Of a stretch of DNA of 64,000 bases, positions 42,436 through 51,614 are shown piece after piece (the first letter of the stretch is position 1; every line of letters starts with the position of its first letter). Below the pieces are notes generated by a model. It had not been told where the DNA came from. It worked only from the letters and a program-made list of their open reading frames with translations, and made no database searches. The translations under genes were made by a program, and so were the position numbers. Location of the stretch: positions 4,947,501 through 5,011,500 of the forward strand of contig NZ_CP041969.1 in NCBI RefSeq assembly GCF_014107495.1, written 5' to 3'. Source of the DNA: Cohnella cholangitidis. Lineage in GTDB: Bacteria; Bacillota; Bacilli; Paenibacillales; Paenibacillaceae.

Positions 42436-43326
42436 TCATCGGATGTTCAAGTGTTTCCGATAATAAGCGTTGCGATATCCGGTCGGAGTCAAATGCTCGT
42501 ACTTGCGGAACAGTCTGATAAAGTATTTTTCGTCGGCCATGCCGATATCGAAGGCGATTTGTTTCACCGTTCGGTTCGTGCTCGTCAAGAGGGATTTGGC
42601 CTTGGCCATCTTCTGTACGTGTATGTATTCCTGCAAATTCATGCCCATCGTCCGTTTGAAAAGACGGGACAGATAATCGCGGTTGTATCCGTATTTCTCC
42701 GCAATGAAGTTGACGGTTAACGGTTCTTCCGCATGCACCCTAATCCATTCCACGATCGAAGCGACCAGAGGATCGGGCTTATAGCGAACTTCATGGGTAT
42801 TCGCCGACTCCGCTTGCTCGGCTAGCTCAAGCACGATGGAGGTTACCGCGTAGTGAAGGGCGCGACGATAATGAAGCTTCGAGTTGGCCAGATGCTGGAG
42901 TTGCTGAAATAAGACGTTGATTCGTTCTATGCTGCTTAATTGGAAAAAAAGCGGGAGGTACAGGGATTCGCTAAGAGAGGAGAGGAATTCGTTCGATTGG
43001 CGCAGCTTACGGTCTTGCTCGCGTTGATCATCGTCGGAAAACTGCAAGGAACCGTGAGATAGATAGTGAAACCAATAGAAGATCAGCTCCCCGTCGCTCG
43101 GCCGATAACCGGAGTGAGGGAGACCTGGAGGGAGCAGAAGGACGGAACCGGGAATGACCGCGTACCGTTCTTCTCCCTGTTCAATGTACATCGTCCCCCG
43201 CACGCCGACTATGATTTCATAGCTGTCGATCGTGCGGCGAGAGTGAGTCCATGGGATGGGGGAGTGAAATTGCCCTGCGGATAAAAATTCTAAAGGTTTA
43301 CGAATGTCCGTTTTGACGAATCGCAA
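42436..43326 (-). CDS. AraC family transcription regulator
   Basis: The 296-residue protein has an N-terminal cupin-like sensing domain (VPGSVLLLPPGLPHSGYRP is preceded by YEIIVGVRGTMYIEQGE) and a C-terminal AraC domain with two helix-turn-helix units (TVNFIAEKYGYNRDYLSRLF and TVKQIAFDIGMADEKYFIRL). Such proteins respond to sugars. Translation starts at TTG 43326 behind GGGAG. It is convergent with the racemase-like gene and followed upstream by the LacI regulator gene, reading the same way. Its target is not evident. Confidence 0.93.
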   Translation of the reverse strand: MRFVKTDIRKPLEFLSAGQFHSPIPWTHSRRTIDSYEIIVGVRGTMYIEQGEERYAVIPGSVLLLPPGLPHSGYRPSDGELIFYWFHYLSHGSLQFSDDDQREQDRKLRQSNEFLSSLSESLYLPLFFQLSSIERINVLFQQLQHLANSKLHYRRALHYAVTSIVLELAEQAESANTHEVRYKPDPLVASIVEWIRVHAEEPLTVNFIAEKYGYNRDYLSRLFKRTMGMNLQEYIHVQKMAKAKSLLTSTNRTVKQIAFDIGMADEKYFIRLFRKYEHLTPTGYRNAYYRKHLNIR

Positions 43327-43376
43327 GGCAGTCGGACTCCCTTCCGTAATCGGATAGGGATATTATACAATAACGG

Positions 43377-44402
43377 TCACGCGTGCGTAACCGTCCTCAG
43401 CGAGGATTCGCGAACGACTAGGCGATGCGGGATAATTTGCCGAGTGGTGATCTCGACTTGCTGAATCATCCGGAGCACCATCTGCGATGCGGTATAACCG
43501 AGTTGGTAGGTGCCGACATCGACGCTGCTGATCGGAGGCATCGTCAATTCCGATAATGCGATGTTGTTGAAGCTCACGATCGCCACGTCATGCGGGATGC
43601 GGTAACCTAGCTCGGCAAGCCCTTTCAGCACTCCGAACGCCACGACGTCGTCAATGACGACCAGCGCCGTAGGCGGTTCCGGTTGAGACATGATGGATGC
43701 CATGGCGCGGTAGCCGCTTTCAAGCAGAAATTCGCCTTCCACGATCCAGCTTTGCTTGACCGGCAATCCGGCTTCCACGAGAGCCCTGGAGTATCCGGCC
43801 ATGCGGTCTTGAGTCATCGCGAGCTTGGTTGGCCCGCTTACGAAACCTATCCGTTTCTGTCCTTGAGCTATCAGGTGGTTCGTCGCGTCGTACGCCGCTT
43901 GCACGTTATCGTTATCCACCGAAGGAACGTCCTCGTAATCCAAGCTGCGCCCTATGAGGGCGAAAGGAACCTTTTCTTTGCGCAGGAAACTAATGATGGG
44001 ATCGGAGGAACGGGAATAAAGCAGCAGCAATCCATCGATTCTACCCCCGCGAACGAGCCGCGTAACGGTTTCCAGCTCTTCTTGCTCATTGCTTCCGCCG
44101 GCCATTAGCAGGTCATAACCCGCGCGGGTTAGTTGAGCGAGAACCCCTCTTATTAATTCATAGAAAAAGAAGTTCAATAATAGCTCTTCCGCCGGTTTCG
44201 GCAAAATAACGGCGATCGTGCGCGTCGTCCGCGAGACGAGGCTTTTCGCCATTAAATTCGGATGATATCCGAGTTCTTCCATGATTTCTTTTACTTTCCT
44301 GCTTGTCTCTAGGCTAATCCGAGGATGTTCGGCAATGACTCTGGAAACCGTGGAGGGAGATACTCCGGCTTTTTTAGCCACATCTTTAATCGTAACGCTC
44401 AT
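43377..44402 (-). CDS. LacI family transcription repressor, probably MalR-like
   Basis: The 341-residue protein has the LacI helix-turn-helix (TIKDVAKKAGVSPSTVSRV), the hinge region and a sugar-binding periplasmic-type domain. ATG 44402 is chosen because the N-terminus matches the family and GGAAAAGGAAG lies upstream; a longer frame to 44531 adds unlikely Cys-rich sequence. It diverges from the maltodextrin transporter genes. The gap holds LacI-type operators, so it likely represses that operon and itself until maltose-type sugars appear (inference). Confidence 0.93.
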   Translation of the reverse strand: MSVTIKDVAKKAGVSPSTVSRVIAEHPRISLETSRKVKEIMEELGYHPNLMAKSLVSRTTRTIAVILPKPAEELLLNFFFYELIRGVLAQLTRAGYDLLMAGGSNEQEELETVTRLVRGGRIDGLLLLYSRSSDPIISFLRKEKVPFALIGRSLDYEDVPSVDNDNVQAAYDATNHLIAQGQKRIGFVSGPTKLAMTQDRMAGYSRALVEAGLPVKQSWIVEGEFLLESGYRAMASIMSQPEPPTALVVIDDVVAFGVLKGLAELGYRIPHDVAIVSFNNIALSELTMPPISSVDVGTYQLGYTASQMVLRMIQQVEITTRQIIPHRLVVRESSLRTVTHA

Positions 44403-44672
44403 CTTAGGTATCTTCCTTTTCCAATGAAAATGATATATATATTGTATCCTATTTAGTCGAAATAGTAATGCAGAACATGGTGAAGGGCTTGTGCAACATT
44501 TGCACTCGGATACGCTTACATTGTGCCACATAAGGCACGCGGTAACAACAAACGTAATTGTTTGAAAACAAGAGATAATGAAAGATAACTATAGATTATA
44601 TTTAGAATTTGACTGAATTAACTCTGTGCAAACGATTTACTTTTTCTCATTTTCGATTATCATGAAATTAGC

Positions 44673-44688
44673 GTCAAAAGCGCTTACA
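44673..44688. promoter_or_regulatory. cre-like (CcpA) site
   Basis: GTCAAAAGCGCTTACA, or TGTAAGCGCTTTTGAC on the other strand, fits most of the cre consensus TGWAANCGNTNWCA, failing at the last two bases. It would link the maltodextrin genes to carbon catabolite control. Confidence 0.5.
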
Positions 44689-44749
44689 TCGGTCTCAAAA
44701 CGTTGATATCATCGCATTATAGCGGCTTTTGGCGAAGTTTGAGCAGACT

Positions 44750-44767
44750 TGTACAAACGTTTGCACA
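44750..44767. promoter_or_regulatory. LacI/MalR-type operator
   Basis: TGTACAAACGTTTGCACA is a near-perfect palindrome around the central CG typical of LacI-family operators. It lies about 90 bases before the binding-protein gene. Confidence 0.65.
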
Positions 44768-44859
44768 ACTTGCGAAGCCAATAAGAACGGTGAGACCAAT
44801 GGACGGGAACGGGCGATGGCGCTCAATAACCGATATTCAGAGAGGGGTTCTACAGGTTA

Positions 44860-46191
44860 ATGAACAAATCAAAAGGGTTGCTCGTATCACTCGTGCTGAT
44901 GATGGTATTCGTACTTGCGGCATGCGGCGGTAAAAATGAGAACAACAACGCATCTTCCTCCCCGAGCGCAAGCGCTCCGGCTGCGACTTCCAGCGCATCT
45001 TCCTCCGAAGAAGCACCGGCGGAAGAAGAGTACCTGCCTGAAGAAGGCGCTAAATTGGTTGTATGGTATTCCGCAACTGAAAAAGCAATCATCGACGAAG
45101 CCGCAAAAGTCTTCAAAGAAAAATATGGCATCGACGTTGAATATCAAGACGTAGGCCCGGACAAATCGATCGAGAAAATGATCACGGACGGTCCTGCCGG
45201 AGTCGGCGCGGACGTATTCTTGGCGGTACACGACCGTCTTGGTTCCGCGGTTCAAGCGGGCGTCGTTCTTCCGAACGATCTTCACGCAGACGAGTCCGTC
45301 GCGAACAACTCCGAGAAATCGGTAGACGCTCTGTCAATCGACGGTCAATTGTACGGCTACCCGATGTCCGTTGAGACGACGGCCGTGTTCTATAACAAAG
45401 ACCTGTTCCCGGATACGAACGGAGAAGCTCCGAAAGATTGGAACGGCGTTATCGAATTCGCTAAAAAATTCAATGACACGAAAGCTCAAAAATACGCCTA
45501 CATGTGGGAAGTCGGCAATGGTTACTGGAGCTGGGGCTTCTTCGGCGGATACGGCGGATACGTATTCGGCAAAGACGGCACGGATCCTGCCGATATCGGC
45601 CTGAACAGCGCAGGCGCAGTCGAAGCGGCTAAGTTCTTCGGAAGCCTGAAAGAAATTCTTCCTATCAAAGCTGCGGATATCAAAGCCGACATCAAAACAA
45701 GCTTGTTCAGCGAAGGCAAACTGGCTATGAACGTCAGCGGTCCTTGGCAAGTAGGAGAATTCAAGAAAGCTCTTCCGAACGTTGCCGTAATGGAATATCC
45801 GACATTGCCTAACGGCAAACCGATGATGCCATTCTCCGGCGTTAAAGGATTCCTGGTTAACGCAAACACGAAATATCCGATCGCGGCTAAATTGTTCGCG
45901 CAAATCGCTTCCTCCGAAGCTATCCAAGCGAAAAACTTCGAATTGTTCGGAAGCCTGCCTTCGAACAAAAACGTAGCAGCAAGCCCGGCAGTAAGCGGCG
46001 ACGCGTTCGCAAGCGTGTTCTTGAAACAGTTCGACAACTCTACTCCAATGCCTAAGATCGCGGAGATGGCCGGATTCTGGGGTACTCACGAAGCTGCTCT
46101 TTCTTCCCTCTGGAATGACGGCGCAGATGCTCAAACGACAATGGACGATTGGGCGAAAAAAGTAAAAGACAGCAACGCGGCAGCTAAGTAA
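44860..46191 (+). CDS. Maltodextrin ABC transporter solute-binding lipoprotein (MalE-like)
   Basis: The 443-residue protein has a lipoprotein signal with lipobox LAAC (Cys22), a Ser/Ala/Glu-rich linker and a MalE-type fold. Parts include LVVWYSATEKAIIDEAAKVF, ADVFLAVHDRLGSAVQAGVV, YGYPMSVETTAVFYNKDLF and KLAMNVSGPWQVGEFKKA. It binds malto-oligosaccharides for the permeases encoded next. Codon use is strongly biased, suggesting high expression. The gene is followed by a small hairpin before malF, a common way to keep more binding protein than permease. Confidence 0.93.
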   Translation: MNKSKGLLVSLVLMMVFVLAACGGKNENNNASSSPSASAPAATSSASSSEEAPAEEEYLPEEGAKLVVWYSATEKAIIDEAAKVFKEKYGIDVEYQDVGPDKSIEKMITDGPAGVGADVFLAVHDRLGSAVQAGVVLPNDLHADESVANNSEKSVDALSIDGQLYGYPMSVETTAVFYNKDLFPDTNGEAPKDWNGVIEFAKKFNDTKAQKYAYMWEVGNGYWSWGFFGGYGGYVFGKDGTDPADIGLNSAGAVEAAKFFGSLKEILPIKAADIKADIKTSLFSEGKLAMNVSGPWQVGEFKKALPNVAVMEYPTLPNGKPMMPFSGVKGFLVNANTKYPIAAKLFAQIASSEAIQAKNFELFGSLPSNKNVAASPAVSGDAFASVFLKQFDNSTPMPKIAEMAGFWGTHEAALSSLWNDGADAQTTMDDWAKKVKDSNAAAK

Positions 46192-46220
46192 ATCGTTCCT
46201 AAGGCTTAATAAATACCATT

Positions 46221-46243
46221 CACCCGCCGTTCTACGGCGGGTG
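46221..46243 (+). terminator. Intercistronic hairpin between binding-protein and permease genes
   Basis: CACCCGCCG and CGGCGGGTG form a perfect nine-pair stem around TTCTA, with no T-run. It more likely protects the upstream mRNA or causes partial termination than a full stop. Confidence 0.6.
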
Positions 46244-46272
46244 TAATGGGTTCAGAAAGGAGATGGCTCAGC

Positions 46273-47565
46273 TTGAAGCGAAATGCAGTAGCCGCCGGTT
46301 GGCTTTCGGTACTGTGCGCCGGACTTGGACAGTGGTATAACAAGCAATACGCGAAAGGCCTGCTGTTTGTTTTTATTCACGCTATCGGAATTTACCTCGT
46401 CTCGACGACCTTATTCACTAAAATCAAAGGACTTATCACCCTTGGCGAACAAGGGCAACACTTGGAAAAAGTAGGTAAAATATTCAAAAACGTTCCGGGA
46501 GACCACTCCATTTTCATGATGATTCACGGAGTTCTTGCGGTCATTGTTTTGGGTCTGTATATCGTCTTCTACATTTTGAATATTCGCGATGCCGTAGCTG
46601 TAGGCCGCAAACGGGACACGGGAAGTGCAGTGAAGGGATTAAAAAACGATATTTTCCCCTGGGCGCTTCTGGCGCTGCCGATTATCGGAGTTCTGTTTTT
46701 CACAATCATGCCTATCGTGTTTACTTCTTTGCTCGCATTTACCAACTACGCTTCGCCCCATCATATACCGCCGAAAAATTTGGTGGACTGGGTCGGCTTC
46801 GGAACCTTCGACAAGCTGTTTAACATGAACGTCTGGGCCGACACCTTCGGAGGTGTCTTGACCTGGACGATTATCTGGGCAATTCTGGCAACCGTCACCT
46901 GTTACTTCGGCGGGATTCTGGTTGCGCTGCTTATCAATCAACAAGGAATCAAGCTGAAGGGCTTCTGGAGAATGCTGTTTATTATTCCTTATGCGATTCC
47001 TCAATTCGTTTCCTTGCTGATCATGAGAAACATGCTGAACGAGAAGTTCGGGCCGATTAACCAATATTTCAGATATTTCGGTTTGGAAGGGTTACCGTGG
47101 CTGAACGATCCGTTCTGGGCCAAAGTATCCGTTATCGTAGTCAATATGTGGATCGGAATTCCGGTTTCGATGGTACTGGTCATGGGAATCCTGACGACGA
47201 TCCCGAAAGATTTGTACGAAGCCGCGGACGTAGACGGAGCATCCGCGTGGATGAAATTCCGCAATATCACGATGCCGTATGTCCTTTTTGCGACGGCGCC
47301 TATCTTGATAACGCAATTCGCGGGCAATATCAACAGCTTTAACGTCATCTTCCTGCTGACCGGGGGTAATCCGGCGACGATGAAGTATAACAACGCCGGA
47401 CAGACGGACTTGCTGGTTACCTGGTTGTACAAGCTGACGCTCGATTTCAACCAGTACAATATCGCTGCCACTGTAGCGATCCTGCTATTCCTAATCATCG
47501 CAGTCATGTCGGTTCTGTTGTATAGCAGAACTAGATCGTTCAAGGAGGAGGACATGATCCAATGA
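46273..47565 (+). CDS. Maltodextrin ABC transporter permease (MalF-like)
   Basis: The 430-residue permease has two extra N-terminal membrane helices (GWLSVLCAGLGQWYNKQYAK onward), a loop and then the six-helix transporter core. The EAA loop is LYEAADVDGASAWMKFRNI. The NINSFNVIFLLTGGNP stretch is typical of MalF from Firmicutes. The start is placed at TTG 46273, 10 bases after GGAG (46259-46262), since the in-frame ATG 46246 precedes the ribosome site. It overlaps malG by four bases. Confidence 0.92.
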   Translation: MKRNAVAAGWLSVLCAGLGQWYNKQYAKGLLFVFIHAIGIYLVSTTLFTKIKGLITLGEQGQHLEKVGKIFKNVPGDHSIFMMIHGVLAVIVLGLYIVFYILNIRDAVAVGRKRDTGSAVKGLKNDIFPWALLALPIIGVLFFTIMPIVFTSLLAFTNYASPHHIPPKNLVDWVGFGTFDKLFNMNVWADTFGGVLTWTIIWAILATVTCYFGGILVALLINQQGIKLKGFWRMLFIIPYAIPQFVSLLIMRNMLNEKFGPINQYFRYFGLEGLPWLNDPFWAKVSVIVVNMWIGIPVSMVLVMGILTTIPKDLYEAADVDGASAWMKFRNITMPYVLFATAPILITQFAGNINSFNVIFLLTGGNPATMKYNNAGQTDLLVTWLYKLTLDFNQYNIAATVAILLFLIIAVMSVLLYSRTRSFKEEDMIQ

Positions 47566-48392
47566 AACCGCGTATATTCTTCAGTTACCTATTGTTGATC
47601 CTGATCGCGCTCGCATGCGTATATCCGGCGTTATGGACGATCTTGTCCTCCTTCAGGGAAGGCAACTCCTTGTTCAGCGACACGATCATTCCGACCAAGT
47701 GGACTTTCGATCACTATCGGGATCTGTTCGTGGAAAGAGTGGACAGGAAAATTCCTTACGCGACCTGGTACTTGAACACGATGAAAGTAGCCGTAGCAAG
47801 CATGGTGCTTGGAACGCTGATCCAACTGTTGACGGCGTATGCCTTCTCGCGCTTCCGCTTTAAAGGGCGCAAATCCATGCTTATGATCGTTTTGATTCTC
47901 GGAATGTTCCCAGGTTTCTTGAGCCTGATCGCTATCTTTACTATTCTCAACACGCTGGATCTTCTGGATTCCTTGTGGGCGCTCATTCTCGTTTATTCCG
48001 CCGGGGCAGCTCTCGGGATGTTCGTCGCCAAAGGGTTTTTCGATACGATTCCCCGGAGCTTGGAAGAAGCGGCTAGAATCGACGGCGCAAGCCACATGAG
48101 GATATTCGTAAGTATTATCCTGCCTTTGTCGAGACCTATTATTACTTATATCTCGCTCACCACTTTCGCGGGGGCATGGGTAGACTTCATTTTCGCAAGA
48201 GCAATTCTAAGAACGCCGGAAAACTGGACGCTGGCCGTAGGACTTTGGAATATTATCGATTCCTATAACAGCACAGAGTTTACCTTGTTCGCCGCGGGCT
48301 GCGTCCTTGTGGCGATCCCGATAACGCTTCTCTTTATGTACACGCAACGTTTCTTGGTTGACGGCTTAACGGCAGGAGCCTCCAAAGGATGA
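47562..48392 (+). CDS. Maltodextrin ABC transporter permease (MalG-like)
   Basis: The 276-residue permease has six membrane helices and the EAA loop LEEAARIDGASHMRIFVSI followed by ILPL. It ends with FLVDGLTAGASKG, the common MalG tail. It starts by ATGA overlap with malF, with AAGGAGGAGG upstream. Its stop codon in turn overlaps the start of the amylase gene. No ATPase gene is present, so the complex probably uses a shared MsmX-type ATPase. Confidence 0.95.
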   Translation: MKPRIFFSYLLLILIALACVYPALWTILSSFREGNSLFSDTIIPTKWTFDHYRDLFVERVDRKIPYATWYLNTMKVAVASMVLGTLIQLLTAYAFSRFRFKGRKSMLMIVLILGMFPGFLSLIAIFTILNTLDLLDSLWALILVYSAGAALGMFVAKGFFDTIPRSLEEAARIDGASHMRIFVSIILPLSRPIITYISLTTFAGAWVDFIFARAILRTPENWTLAVGLWNIIDSYNSTEFTLFAAGCVLVAIPITLLFMYTQRFLVDGLTAGASKG

Positions 48393-49991
48393 GGAAAGCG
48401 ATCAAGCATTCGCTTGGGCTCTTGTTCGCAACGATGCTGCTAGCCGGGTGCACTTCCGCTCCCCCCGCGGAGTCGCCGGCAGCGTCACAGGCGGTTCAAC
48501 TATCCCCCGAAGGTTGAAGGGCCGACGAACGTGTATTATGAAGTATTCGTTCGATCCTTCGCGGATTCGAACGGCGATGGCATCGGAGATTTGAACGGGC
48601 TGACCGATAAGCTGGATTATCTGGACCGCTTAGGAGTAGATGGTCTGTGGTTAATGCCGATTCAGCCCTCTCCGAGCTATCATGGGTACGATGTGACGGA
48701 CTACTACGGAATTAATCCCGACTACGGCACGATGGATGATTTCAAACGATTAATCGCGGAAGCTCACAAAAGAGATATTCGTATCCTGATGGATTTGGTC
48801 GTTAATCATACTAGCGTGGAGCACCCGTGGTTCGTAGATTCGGCCGCAGGCAAGGACAGTCCTTACCGGGACTGGTACACATGGGTCGACGACGCGGAGA
48901 GCGCGACGCCGGCCGACAGCGCGACAAGCAATCCGGCTTGGCATGCCGCGCTCAACGGCCATTATCTTGGCGTATTCTGGGAAGGGATGCCCGACCTGAA
49001 TTTCGACAATCCGAAGGTTCGCCAAGAAATGATCGCCATCGGCCAGTACTGGCTGAAGGAAGGCGTAGATGGCTTCCGGTTGGATGCGGCTAAGCATATT
49101 TACGGCGATTTTAATGCCACGGTCGGTTCTAAGCCTATTCAAGCTAAAAATAAAGCTTGGTGGCAGGAATTCCGGCAAGGTTTAAACGCGGTGAAACCGG
49201 ATGCTTATTTGGTCGGCGAAGTGTATGACAATACGGCTATCGTCGCCCCTTATTTGGATAATGCGTTTAACTCGGCGTTTAACTTCGATCTGGCCGAGTC
49301 GCTCATTAGCTCCGCATCCTCGGAGAGCGCGTCCGGCATCGGATTTACGCTGTCCCGGATCCACGAGTTTTTCTCCAAGACTTCGGGCGGCAAGTTCGCG
49401 GACGCCCCGTTCTTGTCTAACCATGACCAGAACCGCGTCATGAGCGCGCTCGGCAACAACGTCGATCATGCCAAAATAGCCGCCTCGATGCTGCTCACGA
49501 TGCCGGGAAATCCCTTCATCTATTATGGCGAAGAGCTGGGAATGAGCGGAGTGAAGCCGGACGAGAGAATCAGGGAACCGTTTCCGTGGACGCGGAATGC
49601 GGGATCGCCGGAGGAAACCGCTTGGGAAAGCTCGACTTACCGGGATCCTGAAGTATCCGTAGAGGCGCAGGAGAGCGCCCCCGACTCGTTGCTTAACCAT
49701 TATCGAAAGCTAATCTCTTGGCGCGCCCAGGAGAAGGCTTTAAGAGAAGGGACGATCGGTTCTTACGATACGGATAGTTCGTTCGTGACTTCTTACACGA
49801 GAGTAAGCGGAGACGAACAAGTATTGGTGTTGCACAATATGACCAAGGATCCTCAAAGCTTAACGCTTGAGGCAACCAAGTCTCAGCCTACCGTATTCGC
49901 CAAAATAGCTCATTCGAATAACTCCGAAGCGAAGCTTGATGGCCGGAAGCTCGAACTGCCGCCTTATTCGACGGTTATCTTGAAACCCTGA
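48389..49991 (+). pseudogene. Lipoprotein alpha-amylase (GH13), frameshifted near the N-terminus
   Basis: A lipoprotein signal with lipobox LLAGC (Cys21) starts at ATG 48389, overlapping the malG stop, but this frame stops at 48515. The enzyme itself continues in another frame as VEGPTNVYYEVFVRSF and runs to 49991. Removing one C from the five at 48504-48508 joins the two parts. The GH13 residues are present: Asp in DGFRLDAAKH, Glu in LVGEVYD and Asp in SNHDQNRV. It would break down starch or maltodextrins at the cell surface for the adjacent importer. Whether the shift is real or an error is open. Confidence 0.88.
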
Positions 49992-50010
49992 AAGATTTTC
50001 AAAGAATTTC

Positions 50011-50048
50011 AACCCCGAACCCGAACCCCCTTCAGGTTCGGGGTTTTT
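50011..50048 (+). terminator. Rho-independent terminator after the amylase gene
   Basis: AACCCCGAACC pairs with GGTTCGGGGTT (or the inner CCCGAACC with GGTTCGGG), followed by six T residues. Confidence 0.88.
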
Positions 50049-50096
50049 TAATTGTACGAACGCTATCCATCCTCCGACATACAATGAAGCACTTAC

Positions 50097-51521
50097 ATGA
50101 AAGACTGGAGAGTGGCTCTGGTGGACATTCAATTAACTTCGCTGCATTGGGTCTATTTAGCCTTCATTGCCTTTATTTTAGCGCTGCTGTTGAAGCGTCG
50201 GGACACGACTCTCATTTGCGTTGCCGGTATTTTCACGCTCGGCTTGATCGCTACGGAAAGCTTGAACGGCTCCGTGTCCGGCATTTTCAATAGTTTCATC
50301 TTCGCGACCAAAGAATTGCTCGGCACTATTTTCATTATTTCCATAATCGTCGCGATGAGCCGCGTATTAATCATTACGGGCATAAACGAAACGATGGTAA
50401 AACCGCTTACCGGATTTCTGCGAACCCCGACGCTGGCCTTCTGGGGAATCGGGATCATCATGTTGGTAACCTCGCTGTTTTTCTGGCCGTCTCCCGGGGT
50501 TGCGTTAATTGGAGCCGTTCTTCTTCCCGTGGCCCTGCGCGTTGGATTGCCGGCGCTTGGAGCGGCTATCGCCATGAACCTATTCGGGCATGGGATCGCT
50601 TTATCCGGCGACTATATTATTCAAGGGGCGCCTAAGCTGACGGCTGACGCGGCAGGTTTGCTGGTGTCGCAAGTCATGGAAGCGAGCGTGCCTCTCGTCA
50701 TCGTAATGGGGTTGGTGACGACGATCGTCGCTTTCTGGATGATGCGCAAGGACATGAAAAACGGAAAATGGAGAGACGGTCTCGTAAGCGGAGCGGGAAC
50801 CGGCGTAACGGGAGCAGGTTCTGCGACGGTTGCCTTGCCCCAATCGCTTAAGAGGGTTCTGGCGATGATCATTCCGCTTTTATTCGCTATAGACGTAGTC
50901 GCCATGTTCGTCTTTGATCTTCAAGGCGGGGATGCCACGGCATTGATCGGGGGAACCGCGGTAGTCATTCTGATCGGAGTGACGATGATCGCGCATCGAA
51001 ACAAGGGCTTGGAAGAAACGACTTCCTATTTAATAGAAGGGTTTCAATTCGGATTTCGAGTATTCGGTCCCGTTATCCCAATCGCCGCGTTTTTCTATTT
51101 GGGGGACTCGGCGTTCAAGGATTTGTTCGGCGATCAACTGCTACAAGGCTCGCACGGAATCGTGAACGATCTCGGGGTCGCGCTGGCGAATCACGTTCCG
51201 ATGAACGGAGCGGTCGCTTCCGCGACGTTAACGGCGACTGGAGCTATTACGGGGTTGGACGGCTCGGGGTTCTCGGGCATCTCTCTCGTCGGCTCTATCG
51301 CTCACATGTTCTCTGCGGCGATCGGAACGGGAGCGGCTACATTGACCGCGCTCGGCCAAGTGGCGGCGATCTGGGTCGGCGGCGGCACGTTGATTCCGTG
51401 GGCGCTTATCCCGGCGGCGGCGATCTGCGGCGTGAGCCCGTTCGAGCTGGCGCGACGCAATTTCAAGCCGGTGTTGATCGGTTTGGCCGTAACGACGTTC
51501 GTTGCGATGTTCTTAGTTTGA
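50097..51521 (+). CDS. Polytopic membrane protein, probable transporter of unknown substrate
   Basis: The 474-residue protein has about 11-12 hydrophobic helices and many Gly-rich intramembrane stretches (MNLFGHGIALSGDYIIQGAP, AATLTALGQVAAIWVGGGTL). The two halves look related in pattern, as in ion-transporter-type permeases, but I do not recognise the family with certainty. The start may be ATG 50097 or GTG 50121, which has CTGGAGAG 8 bases upstream. It has its own terminators on both sides and so appears to be a single-gene unit. Confidence 0.75.
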   Translation: MKDWRVALVDIQLTSLHWVYLAFIAFILALLLKRRDTTLICVAGIFTLGLIATESLNGSVSGIFNSFIFATKELLGTIFIISIIVAMSRVLIITGINETMVKPLTGFLRTPTLAFWGIGIIMLVTSLFFWPSPGVALIGAVLLPVALRVGLPALGAAIAMNLFGHGIALSGDYIIQGAPKLTADAAGLLVSQVMEASVPLVIVMGLVTTIVAFWMMRKDMKNGKWRDGLVSGAGTGVTGAGSATVALPQSLKRVLAMIIPLLFAIDVVAMFVFDLQGGDATALIGGTAVVILIGVTMIAHRNKGLEETTSYLIEGFQFGFRVFGPVIPIAAFFYLGDSAFKDLFGDQLLQGSHGIVNDLGVALANHVPMNGAVASATLTATGAITGLDGSGFSGISLVGSIAHMFSAAIGTGAATLTALGQVAAIWVGGGTLIPWALIPAAAICGVSPFELARRNFKPVLIGLAVTTFVAMFLV

Positions 51522-51539
51522 AGATTAGTTTAAAGAAAA

Positions 51540-51583
51540 AAAGCTGTGCTCCCTGCTCATGATGAGAAGAGGGGCACAGCTTT
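51540..51583. terminator. Bidirectional terminator between permease and neopullulanase genes
   Basis: AAAGCTGTGC (51540-51549) pairs with GCACAGCTTT (51574-51583); the A-rich left flank gives a T-run on the minus strand, so it may serve both convergent genes. Confidence 0.75.
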
Positions 51584-51614
51584 CATGCGTTCCAAGGTTC
51601 GAACAATGGCCGGT

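Larger units (their letters stand above)
44403..44859. other. Regulatory gap between LacI repressor and maltodextrin operon
   Basis: No gene is visible in these 457 bases. The sequence holds the operator-like sites listed separately, plus a TGTGCAAACGATTTAC half-palindrome at 44625-44640 and TTGTGCAACATTTGCACT near 44490-44507, which resemble the same operator. It is A/T-rich compared with the flanks, as expected for promoters. Confidence 0.6.
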
